This document shows, in pieces, positions 1 through 13,470 of a stretch of 64,000 nucleotides of DNA; the stretch's first letter is position 1, and each line of letters opens with the position of its first letter. The notes under the pieces are model-generated. The model was given only the letters and a program-made list of their open reading frames with translations. It ran no database searches and had not been told where the DNA came from. The stretch is from Ascaris suum (taxonomy: Eukaryota; Nematoda; Chromadorea; Rhabditida; Ascarididae): positions 1,413,083 through 1,477,082 of the forward strand of contig CM024174.1 of the NCBI GenBank assembly GCA_013433145.1, given 5' to 3'. The position numbers and the translations under genes were made by a program.

Positions 1-368
1 AAAAAAAAATGAATTCTGTCCTGAGGGTTCGTTTAAATTATTGGACGATTACCCAATGTGTTCGGTTAGGCCTAAGAAAAAAACGATCATATGAAATCAC
101 TAAGCGCATATAAGTAAGCGACATCGATACGACTTTCACCTGTATGCTAATAAGCTGAAGAAAGGTGAAAGCTTACTATAATGCTTGTTAGATATAATGT
201 ATTGGAGAGCAATCCGGCGAATTTCAATTGCGATAGATGGAAGAAATTTTGTTGATTGATAGATATTTTTATAGCAATTCCATATGAAATAAGTTAACAA
301 AAAAAACACTCTAATAAGGTGCAATTTGAAAAGTTTCCCACAGGGAAATGACGCTTATATTAGTTGCA
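1..368. other. 3' flank of the secreted-peptide gene
   Basis: This AT-rich flank lies downstream of the minus-strand gene at 369-699. An open stretch on the minus strand (136-324) shows no domain and no convincing splice context. No polyadenylation signal was found on the minus strand. I see no supported gene here. Confidence 0.5.
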
Positions 369-699
369 TTATGATAGACCATTACTAGCATAGTTCAAAT
401 AAATCGATTGATCAGCATCTGCAAATCAATTTTTTTTTTGCTTAGTTCTACATGGAAAACATACCTTGCCCTCTATAGAATCGACTTGTTCGATTAACGA
501 GATGTGAACCAGTGCGTATAGTCGATAATGGTAAATCGGGTATACGTACGTTTATAGTTGGAGCTGATAAATATCGAACTCGTTGTTGTCTTGTTTTTAA
601 TATTCGAATTGCTCTCATTGTCTCCTCATCGATTGCATATGTGAATAGAGGAAAATAGATAAGAATTATCCATAATTTTATCCTCCAATAACGTTCCAT
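369..699 (-). CDS. Small secreted protein, two exons, unrecognised family
   Basis: Model: exon 1 699-465, exon 2 418-369, split by a 46-bp intron (donor GGCAAG|GTATGT, acceptor TTTGCAG). The phase is kept (1 nt + 2 nt) and the product is 94 residues. Residues 1-22 form a typical signal peptide (charged start, then WIILIYFPLFTYA), so the mature chain would begin near IDEETMRAIRILKTR. The mature part has no cysteine, is rich in Arg, and has one N-glycosylation sequon (NRT, residue 69). Arg-containing sites such as KTR and QQR could be processed by proteases, but there are no amidation signals (GKR or GRR), so a neuropeptide precursor is only a loose possibility. Seen: ORF, splice sites and signal peptide. 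Inferred: secretion. Family unknown. Confidence 0.6.
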
Positions 700-1574
700 T
701 ATTTCGTTGAATTTCTAAATGAATAATTTATATTCATTCAAAAAATGATCGATTTTAACGAAAAGCGTAATGATAAGCTTAATGCGATAAAATTGAATGC
801 ATAAATTTTAGCAACACATAAAATTTGAAATATTTAAGAATAGCGAAATAAATTTTGCAAACAAAAAAAAAAAAACAACTCCTAAAATTATATAATTATT
901 CAAATAAAATTTTAAAAAATTCTAAATTTTTCATTAAAATAATTTTAATCGAATAAAATTTAGACAATCATCATCATTTAAAAAAAAAATACCACCTATC
1001 GTAGAAAATTGGCAAAAAAACTTTCATTCTAATTTTTTACAGCGGAAATTAGGAGATAGAAATTTCCTATGTAAGAAAAAAAAATCCTTATATAGGAAAA
1101 TATTCATTCCATATAGTGCAAGATATATTGCTAGTATTCTTCATAAAGGAATAATAGCCGACTATTATTTTCTAAATTTTCGTGCAATCATTTGAAATAA
1201 TTCACAATATAAGCTTCGATGCGCTTTATTGATATCATGATATGCGCTTTTGCAGTTCCGTTTTCCGTCACGAACTGGTTCTTGTGAGTTGCCAACAATG
1301 AACAAGCAAATCAACGCACTAAGTCTTTATCAATGCAATAGTGTTTGCAAATTTTCCACCCGAAAATCTTTTTTTCTATCCTATTAACAACAAAAAAAAA
1401 AAAAAAAAAATTAATTCAAGTGGTATCAGGTGATCTCTATAAATACAACTTATGAGTATACTTAAATCCAGAAAATTCCTGGCTGATGCAGGAAATGATT
1501 CTATAATGTTGACTATTTCCACCAAATCACCTTACTCTAGCTGCAATAGGTTATAAGCGAATTGCAGCTCAGGT

Positions 1575-1685
1575 AAATAGACAGATGGACAGGTAGACAG
1601 ATAGACTGACTGACTAACTGACTGATGGACAGACAGACAGGAGGACTGACTAACTAACTGACTGACGGACAGACAGACAGACACA
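1575..1685. repeat. Degenerate tetranucleotide tract (GACT/GACA)
   Basis: Runs of GACAGACA, ACTGACTGACTAACTGAC and related 4-mers are repeated with imperfections. The serine-rich minus-strand ORF over this tract (CLSVSQLVSQSS...) is a by-product of the repeat. Confidence 0.8.
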
Positions 1686-2861
1686 TACATTCGCAGACAT
1701 GATGTCGCTAGTAGGCGCTTTGCAAACGCAGTTTGCAAAAATGCGCTAATGCACAACGGAAAATTTTATAAAGACATTGTAGAGACGCGCATTCTTTAGC
1801 GTACATCATATTATGAACATTTTCAGGACGTATATGGTACCGCTTTCTAGAAATATTCTCTTTTTTTTAGTCAAGAAATTATTGTTATCAGTTTTGTCGT
1901 CGATAACCGTCCAAATTAAACATAAAGAGCGATCTGCCACCGGAATCTGATCACATATGCATTATTTAATGAAAACATAGCAATTATGGAATAAGATATG
2001 GCACTAACTGATTGCAACATCATTTGGCCGTACTCTAATAGGGAACGTACAACTTTAAAAAAAAAATAAAAACATTAATCGATATCATGTACGAGCGATA
2101 TCATATCTCACAACGTCCCCATCAGAACCCCCCCCCCCCGCCCGTTTTCTCCCAAAATAAGAGGGGGAGAGGAGAGGATATGAGGGTCAAATTTTGAGAT
2201 TCGTAGAAAGTGACACTCAATGAGATGGCGCAAAAAAATCTGAAATGAAATAAAGAATTTTTCACGATTATTGTAGTGGAGTGAAATTTTTTGTAGAGTA
2301 AGTGAAGTCGAGAAATTTTAATGAAACTTAGAACAGTTATCACCTGAAAAATAACATAAATTTCTTTTGCGTTTTATCTCAATGGAAACTGTTTGCTAAA
2401 AAATTTCCCGTTTAATTTTCGATTTTCTATTTTTAAAAAAAGATTTCTGGCAACTTGCCAATTTCAGTTTCATGAAAAATTCTTTAAAAATTTTATGAGG
2501 AGTGAGTCAATAATCCACAAATCAATGCTTTCTAAACAACTTAATTACATAAATTATATGTTGATATGTTATGATTATATATAAATGAGCGAAAATATCC
2601 ACGCAAAAAGATTTTACTATCTTCATTTGACCCTTTTTACAGTTTATAATTTCATACTTTCGAAAACACGAATTAATAGTCATACAATTTTCCAGACTAA
2701 TACGTCAGATCGACACTTAAGTCTGCATCGGATTGAAAGCACAGAAAATTTCTTCACTCAAATCTGAGCACTAATTTAGAGATCGCGCTAATAAAAATTA
2801 TGCCACTGGAATATTCCACATTTTTAGTAGAGTACCACGAGAATCTTACGTAGATTGTTAC

Positions 2862-3022
<161 letters not shown>

Positions 3023-3784
3023 CGAACAGCACAAACATATGGAGAATTGCAAATCATTGGCAACTTTCTAGAATAATGAATATAAGGAGGTCAAGTACTA
3101 GAAATGCTTTATGAAACAAGCAGACAGACATATTCCAGTACAAAAACCATCAAGCGTCATGCGTAATACTGGTTGCAAAAAGTTTGCTGAAGGTACTTCA
3201 AGTTCAGAGACACTTAAAGATCGTTCGGTGATCTTCAAGTTCAAGCGTCTATAAAATTGTACGGACCGTCAATTTTTCGGGTGATCCTGAATTTCGACGA
3301 TTCGAATGACAACACTAATCACGCACATACACGCACACACACGTAGTCAAGAATGGCGAAGCAGCCAACATTACGGAACGTGAGATAATGCGCAAATGTG
3401 AAAAAGTGCCGATGGCGAATCGATCTTCAATTGTCGATCAATTGGATCGTTCTATATTGCGCGCATTCGGATTCAATCATGCGCTCATACAATCATTTAT
3501 TTATAAACAAAAAAAAAAAAATTTTTTTTTTTGAATTTATGGAAAAAATTTCCTCCCCATATATAATAATGAAAAAAAAAATCATAGTTCATAAAAATAG
3601 TTGTTGAATTATTTAGCAGATGATTTACATTGGAATTTTGTAATTTATATTTATAAAATAGTTGAATGAATAATCGAAAATAAGTAAAAAAATTTAGCGC
3701 AAGAGTTAATGATTGTTCGAATCGAATTAAACTGAATGAAATTTGGAAAATTTAACTCTATCGATACGATCCAAAAATATAGAA

Positions 3785-4053
3785 ATGTCTGATGAAAATG
3801 CAAAAAAAAAAAAAAAAAAGAAGAAGAACAAAAGAATTTCAAGAGTATTTGATAAGTTTGATAATGATAAATTTAGAATTGTTGAATATGAGAAAAGAAC
3901 TAATATCTATGAAATATTATACCTATACTTAGGTATTTTATTTCAATGAACATTTTTAGCAGCGTTTCAAATTTAGAAATAATTTCAGATTTGCTATTCG
4001 AAGATCAAAATTTACATACTCATTGCTTAGCAGATTACGTAGAAAAACTTTAG
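3785..4053 (+). CDS. Possible small lysine-rich protein, two exons
   Basis: Model: exon 1 3785-3932, exon 2 3989-4053, giving 70 residues. The ATG lies 2 nt after a possible 3' splice site (AAATATAG|AA). Exon 1 ends TTAG|GTATTT in phase 1; exon 2 starts after AATTTCAG with two bases that restore the frame, and ends at TAG. The protein opens MSDENA, continues with about eight lysines, then a charged part (RISRVFDKFDNDKFRIVEYEK) and a tail ending DYVEKL. There is no signal peptide or membrane segment. The match of splice phase across a 56-bp intron is the main support. The lysine run sits on a poly-A stretch, so length polymorphism or chance are both possible. I do not recognise the family. Confidence 0.4.
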
Positions 4054-6920
4054 CGTCAATGCGGATATAAAACTTTCCTACGATATAGTAAAACATGGAA
4101 GATAATGTTAATAGAAATATCACCTGTTATCAAAAGAAAAAATTAGCATTTCTTTATAAAAGTATAGCTAAATTCTACGCTAATTAGCAACGTCAAAATT
4201 TCCGCTAGATTTTTTTTCTGGTATGCTTAGTGCAACTCAACTATTCTGTAGAAAATGATCAATAGGGGGATAGGATATTTACAAAAATGTGATCATTTTA
4301 TGCAACATGGCCAAATTTAAATGTATAAAATTAATAAGGATTTTCATTAGCTCAGATTGGAAATATTCTTATCAAAGGATAGATATAACCTAAATGCTGT
4401 ATTTTAATATGATATTTAAGTTTTTTATTAAACAAAAATATCAAGTATCACCTACCTGTATTTACAGTCCATATATCAAGCAGAAATATTTAAATTAAAT
4501 GCATAAATAATTTATTAATATTCAAAATTGTTGCACTATTTAAAAGTTGCTTAAATGAAGCATATATAGATTTGCATTTTCACGAATCTGACGAACACAA
4601 GATTAAAAATAAACAATCGAATATGTAAATTTTCTTGCTCGATTTATCAACACCTACCTTGATGATAAATTACTGTATTGTTCGAAACTCATAAATAAAT
4701 AATAGATGAGCGATAATATTATAAATAAACCTAAAATTACGTTGAACAGGTATAATGTAAAGATATTAGCTATAAGAAAATTCATATATTTAAATCGAGA
4801 CAATTGTATTCAATAAATGCTACTCAACTAAAGCGTTCGTTATTGCCAGTGCCAATTTTTTTATACATCAATATACGCGCATTCATTTGTTTGTTCGCAG
4901 CATCATTTATTTCTTGATTGTATTTTGTGCATCGACGAGCGTCAACTAAATCCCATCATTCAATTATATTTGATTTTTCTCATTGATATCCGTTTTGATT
5001 ATCTTTTATGCTTCCAGTTTTTTTTTTTTCATCGAAACGTATAGCGAAAGAATTTGCACAATTTTATTAAACATATATATTTCAAATAGTTTAGAGAATA
5101 ATATTTAAAGTGCTATGTTTTTGGGATGTTTCGAGGTAATTTTATTTAATCGGAGTGGAATAAATCGGCGATAAGAAAAAATTGCATCGAAAAATAAAAA
5201 ATAAATCGAAAAAAAATGTGCTTTTTTAAATTTTTTTACTCAATAAGTGGGAAAATTTGTGATTGAAATGAACCCATAAATAATCTATAATGAAATTCCT
5301 TTTAAATGAATTATAAGAAATATGAGCTTTGGAAAAAAAATTACTCGACTACAGCAAACTTGTGAAAATCATTATTGCTCAAAGAGGAAAAAAAAAGATC
5401 GATACTTCGAAGATAGCAATTATATTTCATATTTAAATACTATCAGAATAAACAAAAGCGATTATTAATATTCAAATTACTATGAAGTATGGAGGAATAG
5501 AGTACAACTGTAAAGTAATACTACAAGGTAATCAAACCGTAAAGTAAAATAAAGTATAAAGTATAGAAATTAATAAACTTATTGTAAAGTAATAGAACCA
5601 ATGGACTAGTAAAACCACAAATGAGAGTCAATTAAATATGAAATCAATTCTCATTCATTGCAATGAAAATATTCAATTTCTTCCATATATAAAATAAGAA
5701 TCTATAGTTAATTTATAAATATGCCTCATTCCTGATGATCTTTCCATATTCTTTCGATATCTAAACTGCTACGTTCTACAAAGAAAAAAAAATGAAAAGG
5801 AATTGAGGCTGTTAATCTTCATATTGGCTAATCATCATTTACTACAATATCCGCTTAAAATATAAGCCCACCTTATCACATCTGCAAGAGACGTTTCTAT
5901 AATATCTTAGATTTATTTTTCAATGCAATTATCATAGAGAGAAAATGTGCCGTAATGAATCATGTGTGCTCTTTATCTCCGAAAATGTTCACGGATGTGA
6001 AAAAGAGAAATCTACACATCTTCGGCATTTTACGTTGTTTACAATAATCCATTCATATCTATCAAATATCATAAAATAAACAAATAACATAGTGGGTTGA
6101 TTTGAAAATTTCTTTACAATTGAAAAAAAAAATCTTTCTATTTTTAAATTTCATAAAATAATAACTTTTATTTACTGATATAATTCAGTAAAATTTTGGA
6201 GGAGTATTCACAATGAAACGTTAATTAAATTACATATAAATATGACTGAAAGTAAAAGAGAAAAAAAAAAAGATTTACAATTAGCAAAACGATTTTGCTT
6301 TTCTCTAAGAATAGTAATAAATTTTTCCTAGATATTTATATATAATTATTGATGATAGTTAAATGAATTAAAGCAAATATATTTCAAAAAATATTTCAAA
6401 ATTAAATAGAGACACTATAGAAAATCAACAAAAAAAAAAATATATTGAATTAAATTGATGAGAATTAAATACAATAAAACTATAATAATAATAATTTATG
6501 CAAATAAAACGATAATTTTTGCATATAGAGAGATTTTAATTGCGTTGAATAAATAATAAAAATAAAGAAAGAAAGAATGCGTTCAATTCATAAGCAAACT
6601 TTGATCGTAATTAGTGATTTGCGAATGGATACACACTTCGCTGAGAGAAATTGGTCGTTCATTTTTCAGCTATAACACATTTATGAATGCATCACAATAA
6701 AGTGCTAGATCCGTTCAAAAATATGAAAATATCAACCTAACACATTAAGAAGAAATAATAAAAAAACTTTCAAAAATAAATAAAAATAAAAGTAATATTA
6801 TTATCGATGTGCTTTTTAGCAATAGAAATTAGCATACTATAGAAAAGCGCCTAGATGTGCTTTTTTTTGTTGTTTTGCTTTCCGGCTATAATAATTGAAA
6901 GAAATTTATGCTTAATGATG

Positions 6921-7053
<133 letters not shown>

Positions 7054-7920
7054 TAGTAGTCATCGAGTAATTCTATCACAAAAACTTAAATGTTGGCATA
7101 TAAATAGTACATTATGGCAAAAATTAGGTGACCTATTTTATTATCCTATCGCATAAAAATTGCGAATATGTTAGTGTATTTCATTTGTGATGAAGAAAAA
7201 TTATCGTAGTTCAAAATAAATACGGAAAATTTCATTTGAAAATATATGTAGATTATTCCTATTAATTTTGGAAAATCAAGCATTAATTATCAACGAGAAT
7301 TTGTACTATTTAACGATAACCAGGAATGTACAATGTAGTTTGAGCCCAACTACAAAGATCGACTCCGCATGTGCTATACGCTCGACATTGTTTATGTGTT
7401 TTTCTGGCGAGGAACGTACCGATACCGACTGTCCGACTTTTCTAGGTGTTCGTATACCCTCTGTGTTGATTGTATTGGCTCTTTTTTTGTGAAAATCTCA
7501 AGTATTTTTACCGTTTATTGTTTTCTATTGGTTACCATCGAGCGGTCGGTTACGAATAGACTCTTAGTCTCCATTCTGCGGAGCCGTTCCACCCAACACA
7601 CTCTTCAAGATAGGAGTGATGGACTAAATCCCGGCTCTCTTCCTAATCGGTAGAATGATGCATCGACTAATGAATAACCATTTGGCATGAGATGAGGCTA
7701 AGCTGCAATGTATATACGTTCCTACAAAATTTTCCCATAATCTGAAGTGGAAACGATATGAAGAAAAATCCATTCACAATGAATCTCTTGTTGATTGAAA
7801 TATAATAAAATAAAATGAAATATTTTAGTAAAATTTACTTAGTAATCGGCTTCAATTATAATTTTTCTTGAAATTTATAACAATTAAATAGCACTTAATA
7901 CATTTGCTTATTAGTGAATA

Positions 7921-7957
7921 TACTTACCTTCAGTATAAAGGTGTAATTTGCGACGTT
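7921..7957 (+). promoter_or_regulatory. Probable trans-splice acceptor and 5' leader of the DHRS4-like gene
   Basis: A good 3' splice site (TACTTACCTTCAG, ending at 7933) precedes the start codon at 7958 by 24 nt, and no coding exon is visible upstream. In nematodes this arrangement usually marks spliced-leader addition. The leader identity cannot be told from genomic DNA. Confidence 0.5.
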
Positions 7958-10900
7958 ATGGATAAGTTCAAGTACAAATCTTGTCGACTTGTGGGAAAAA
8001 CTGCTATCGTCACTGCGGCGACCAGCGGGTTAGAGTCAACTCAATTTTTTTTTTTGCTTGAATACCTACTTAGCTCATACTCAGGTTCTTGAAGCTCAGG
8101 GTCAAGTTCTTGACCTAAAAGAGTTCGTGGTGTCGGAATGGGCATTCGCTTCGTACATCGATATAGAGCGGCGAGTATTACTTTTTGCTTCAATCTATTA
8201 TTTTTCTGTATGCTACTGATAGCTAGTTCCGGCTGGAACAAATTTTGATCTGAAGACTTTGGAAAATTATAGGTAGCAAATTTCCTCATAAATTAATGGA
8301 GAAGTTTGCCATATCATTGGAATTACACCGTTATGTCATAAATATCAAGCATTTCATCGTAATCGAAGTAATAATTTAGCCAGCTTCTTTCAAATGAGCA
8401 AAATTCATGTGCATGATCAGAAGCACTAATCGAACTAAAAGATTGAATTTGACTACACATAAAACCAATCAATAATCATCGTATATTCTAAACAATAAAA
8501 TAAAGAATTTTTCCACTTGCCTAAAATTGTTGTAAAAATATGAGGATCTTTTTTTTTCTATTTAAATTCCTCCTTTCTCAATAATTGCTTTCCATCTTCC
8601 ACCTCCTCCTCGCCTACCAATTTTTGTTATCTATATTTTTTTCATTTCTATTATTTATTATTACTATCTTAATCATTCTAACCTTTTTATTATCTATAAT
8701 AAATGCGATATTTTCATCAAATTAGCGACTATCATTTCAGTATTGGTTTAGCAATTGCGGAACGATTAGGTCATGAAGGAGCGGCAGTAGTTATTAGTAG
8801 TCGAAACGATAGCAACGTAAAACGTTCAGTGGAATTTCTTCAACGATCCGGTGTTGAAAATGTGGCCGGTACTATTTGCCATATTGGTGATGCGCAACAT
8901 CGAGAGAAACTCGTCGATTTTGTGCGAATTTCATTATTTCATTTCGAAAATTTTTTATTTTTCAATTTTATAAAAAATTTCCATCATTGCTAATCATGTT
9001 TTATTACATATGATTTTTTTTTAATATGAATTTTTCATAATCATTTGCATTTGTAATGAAATTTGCAAATTTCTATTTTCATATACATACGTATATAGGG
9101 TGTCTTTATGATTATGTCTGCAATATATGTAATACGAAAATCAATGTTTGAAGCTTGTGGTTTTGAAATTTCTAAAGCTTGAACTACAATGTGTGTGAAA
9201 CTAGGGTTATGGCATATCTATAGTTATGACGTTTGATGAATGCAATATGCTCCACAGATTGTCTCTAAGCGATCTTCCATCTCTAATCATCTCCATACGT
9301 ATAAACTTTTATAGGTATCGAAAATTTCGCTTACATTTTTTTTTCCACAAGGTGATTTTTCAGTTTTATATTTGTTTAGTTAACAATTAAAGAAACGCAA
9401 CGTTCTTTTTTAACAAATAGTTAAATATATTTGAAATAGGAATATTTTACTGCTCATTTGTAATTCATCTAGTTGGTAGATGGTTAATGAGCGAAGATAT
9501 AAAAGGCAAAAAAAAAAAAGAAACGCATATTATGAAAATTTCTTTGATTTAATTCCTAAATTTTCTTATCGTTAAATGTAGATTCTAGCAATTTTGATAA
9601 GAGACAATAATATAGTGGACTCATTTATGATTTGCCGATCGACATTGATGTTGCATTAATAGAAAACTCGATAAAGCAATTATGAATGACTTAGTGAATG
9701 ATCGAGTCTAGAAGCGATGGTGACCGTTGAAGTGTAATGTGTGCTGATATTGGTTGAAAGACGGATGAAGGAGGGAGAGAAGAGCGATAAATTCAAAAAT
9801 GTTCTGGTCTTTCTGCATAGAAAGTAGAGCTTTAATCTAGAACTAGTGTGCCATTTGTTAGCATTCGATGATGAGACATTGCAGGCGGTAAAAAAATATG
9901 GACGAATCGACATATTAGTGAATAATGCTGGTATAAATCCTATATTTTGCGATATTCTAGAGGTATTTTTACTTTTTTTGTATTCTATTTAATATCTACG
10001 AAGGGAAATATATTTTTTCTATATATATCTGTCTTTGATCTACAAAGAGAGAGAGAAAGGAGGTGGGAGAGAAATATATCGAAACGTTGAGAATGCCTAA
10101 CATTCGAAATTCAAATGTTAGCAATTAATTAACATTTATGTAATTGATAAATATTTTTATGCTGTAATTCTGTTAAAATTCATTATGCTATCGTATTGCT
10201 CATATATATTTTAAATTATTTTTGCTTAAGTTTTTATTTGAAACGTTTCTATTCGATTGGTTTATTGAGCGAGAAATAATTTCAAAAGTGAAGAAGATAT
10301 GCAAAGAAGATATGGTTGTATAGAACAAAAAAAAAAAATCGAAAGCTGAAAAAGCGTTGAATGATTTTCAAAAAATAAATAAATAAATAAAAATAAAAAT
10401 AAGGTAGAAAAAATTAAGCATTTATAAGTAAATAATTAGATACTATTAAATACTTTCTAGTTACATATCTAGAATATGCTGCTTTTTTTTTCAAATCCAT
10501 ATGATTCTCTTTTTTTAAAAATAAACCACAAATTTAATTATTTCATCTCAAAATTAGGAAATATGAACTAAAGAACAATGAAGATCATATCATTAGCAAA
10601 CCTTTGAAATAGTTGAAAAAAAAAAAAGATCATAACGTTTACAGCAGTTACACATTGTTTATAGGGTAACCGAAATTAAAGTTGCATCGTTTATAGGTGA
10701 ACGAAACAACTTGGGATAAGCTATTCGATATTAACGTTAAAGCAAGTTTTCTACTTACAAAACTCGTTATACCGTATATGGAAAAAATTGGGTACGTTGA
10801 GTTCAACTCTAATTTTCCATTGATAATTTTTTCGTTATGATAATATGCCATAGATTATGATGGTGATTGTAAGCCGCATTTCCGCTTATTTTTAATTATC

Positions 10901-10984
10901 CTTCTTTTCGGTCTTTATTAATGACATTTCTCGTCAGTGCATTTGATTTCCGATTGAAAGCGATATTTTGCGTTGAATTACTCA

Positions 10985-11079
<95 letters not shown>

Positions 11080-13393
11080 ACAGGTGTGCCCACAACAGGT
11101 AGTTATTGAAAAGTGCAAAATTTTACGAAAAATTGTGATTAATTAGAAATTAAATTTTAAAAAAAGCATTTATCTTCATCGCTATCAGCATTTCGATAGT
11201 TTAGTAGTTTAGATTTTCTCGTTGATCTCATAATTGAGAAGATATAAAATATCGAAATGATTTTCATTCATTCGTTGATAATTTACAAAAAAAAAAAAAA
11301 AAATCTAGCTCTTAGAGAAAAATTTTCTCGGTGTAAATTTTTTTTTCTCATCGAAAAATCTTTTTTTTTCACTTTTATTAAAGTCTAGTTTAGAGAAAAA
11401 GTTTTTCATTGCTTTATGATCTTTTGTTAGGGAGGAAATTGAGAATTTTTTTTGCGGTGTTTGAAAATATTATCAAATTTGCGAGAATTTAATGAAAATA
11501 TACAACTATTAAAAAATTCAACTATATAATGAAATTCTCTAAGAAGTTTTTTGTTTTTTTTTCAGCGGTGGTAGTGTAATTTTCAACGCATCATTTGCTG
11601 CATATAAATCTCCTCCGGTAAACATTTCTTTTTTTTTTGTAATATTTTTCTTTTACATTTTATCGCTTATATTTATATTTATGGAAAATTAAATTTTTTT
11701 GCGAATGAAATTTTTCAAAATTTTTTCATTTTTTTCGTCAATTTTCAAAAAAATTCAATCAGTGCGCTTTTTTTTTTAAAATTCGTTGTTCAAACTATGA
11801 GACGATATTATTCATATTGTAACTTTTGTAATTTTAGTGTGGAAGAAGGGAGTAACGTTTTTTTTTTTGGCTGACTTTCGCCTTTTGACATCTTTTCTTG
11901 TCCTAATACAAATATTTTCTTGAGGTCATATTAACGCAAAAAAATCATTTAACGAATAATTTTCGTCTAAGTATGTAATAAATGTTCTCGGCGAACGCCG
12001 GACGAAGGCGAGGGGGCGGAGAAGGGATTGGGGGGTGGGAGGAAAAGAGAAGGTGATTTGGGATGGAAAAAGTGACCAAAGATTGAAACTGATAGTGGCT
12101 ACACATTCAATAATATTTTTGATATTCAAGTAATTTCAGTAATTTTGTTTTTTTTTGAATGAAGAGTTTTTTCAGCGAAAACCTAACCCATAATATGCCG
12201 TATTTGAATTCATCTATATCGATTGGAGTTCTTCCCACCGTAAAGCCTTTTCAAATGCTGAAGTAAAAATAATGGTTTATTGTTTTACGGTAGTAGTAAT
12301 AATGAAGTTATAGTATTACCCTTATTCTCACAATTAGAAAATGTTTTTTTTTTCTTCAAATAGGGAATTGCGCTTTATGGTATTACGAAAACGACTGTTA
12401 TTGCACTAACAAAAGCATTGGCAAATTCTTTGGCGAACAAAAATATTCGTGTCAATTGTATTGCACCCGGTATTATAAAGACTAAAATGAGCTCTGCGGT
12501 TTGTTTTTTTTTTCTTTTGTCTATGCTAATTTTGTTGATTAAATAATGAACAATGAAAATATTTGCATAATTTATGAAATAAAAAAGAAAACTCTTATTA
12601 TTTTATTATTATTTTATTATTTATATCGTTTTATTTGAATTATTTTACTCGATTTTACTTGAATTTACTCATTCGAAAATATCAGCACAAAAAAAAAATT
12701 ATTGTTTTGTTCAAAAATTTTCTATTTCTCATTGATTTAGAAAATTTTTCTCAATTCTTTATAGATAATAATTAACCGGAATTAATTTTTAATTTTTTTT
12801 TTTGATAGCTGAAAATTTTTACATCCGAACATTTCTTATTAGATTCTTGATTCTATTGATCGCTTATATTAGATCACTTTTCTAATAGATATTATTAAAT
12901 TATTTAAACAAGAGTATTATTGGTTCATTCTGTATATCACTTTTTTTTGGAATGTCTTCATTTTATTCGTGAGATGATAGAATAATTCCGTATATCACTT
13001 TTCGTTATGAGTCTATATAATAAATAGATATCTATTTTTGATTTATATCTATAATATAGTTTCGTAAGAGATTTTTATAGAATCTACAAAGAATAGAAGA
13101 ATGAGGAAAAGAATTGTGTTAATCTGCTATTAGCCGTTCGCCCAATATCATAGATTTTTTTTGTAATTTTCAATTGTGATCTAATATCATAGAATTCCGC
13201 GAAATTTTTTCAGTTATGGTCTAGATCAAATGATGAAACAATTGCGTCTAATACGTTTGATGAGATTGCTCTAGGTCGATATGGTACAGCTGAGGAATGT
13301 GCAGGAACAGTTGCATTCCTCGTTTCGAATGATGCCTCATATATTACCGGCGAATCGATTATTATTGCAGGTGGTGCACAAGCTCGACTTTGA
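7958..13393 (+). CDS. dhrs-4: DHRS4-like peroxisomal short-chain dehydrogenase/reductase, 7 exons
   Basis: Exons: 7958-8028, 8741-8921, 9885-9962, 10697-10791, 11566-11617, 12364-12498 and 13214-13393. All phases join and give 263 residues, close to the usual ~260-280 of the family. Rossmann fold: TAATSGIG at 19-26 binds the cofactor (Ala20 replaces the first Gly, as in other DHRS4 proteins); SSRN at 43-46 suits NADP(H); NNAG is at 97-100. Catalytic tetrad by position: Asn123 (DINV), Ser151 (NASFAAY), Tyr164 and Lys168 (YGITK). [12 protein letters not shown] at 189-200 and YITGE near the C-terminus are family landmarks. The chain ends QARL, a PTS1-type signal, so import into peroxisomes is likely. 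Family role: NADP-dependent reduction of retinal and other carbonyls. Intron 5 carries a G-rich stretch (12003-12042), intron 4 an (AT)n array. It converges with the cardiolipin synthase gene. The family call is firm; the exact substrate is inferred. Confidence 0.93.
10987..11074. repeat. (AT)n microsatellite, about 88 bp, in intron 4 of the DHRS4-like gene
   Basis: Uninterrupted AT dinucleotides about 195 bp after exon 4. It contributes nothing to the coding sequence. Confidence 0.97.
12003..12045 (+). repeat. G-rich intronic tract
   Basis: Several G runs close together (GAGGGGGCGG, AAGGGATTGGGGGGTGGGAGG) on the sense strand of the host gene, in an otherwise AT-rich intron. At least four runs of three or more Gs are present, so an RNA or DNA G-quadruplex is possible. 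Confidence 0.6.
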
Positions 13394-13464
13394 ATTTAAT
13401 TCCGATACATATTTTTGATATTTAATTATATTCATAATTTATTTTAATTTCATTTTTAGTATTC

Positions 13465-13470
13465 AATAAA
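13465..13470 (+). terminator. Polyadenylation signal AATAAA of the DHRS4-like gene
   Basis: AATAAA occurs 72 nt after the stop codon, the expected distance for a short 3' UTR. AATAAA is common by chance in such AT-rich DNA, so support is moderate. Confidence 0.55.

Noticed and set aside
1532..1756. Ser/Val/Leu-rich minus-strand ORF (CLSVSQLVSQSS)
   Set aside because: Comes from the GACT/GACA tract; a simple-repeat artefact.
8041..8289. 82-codon minus-strand ORF
   Set aside because: Lies in intron 1 of the DHRS4-like gene, antisense, without domain or codon bias.
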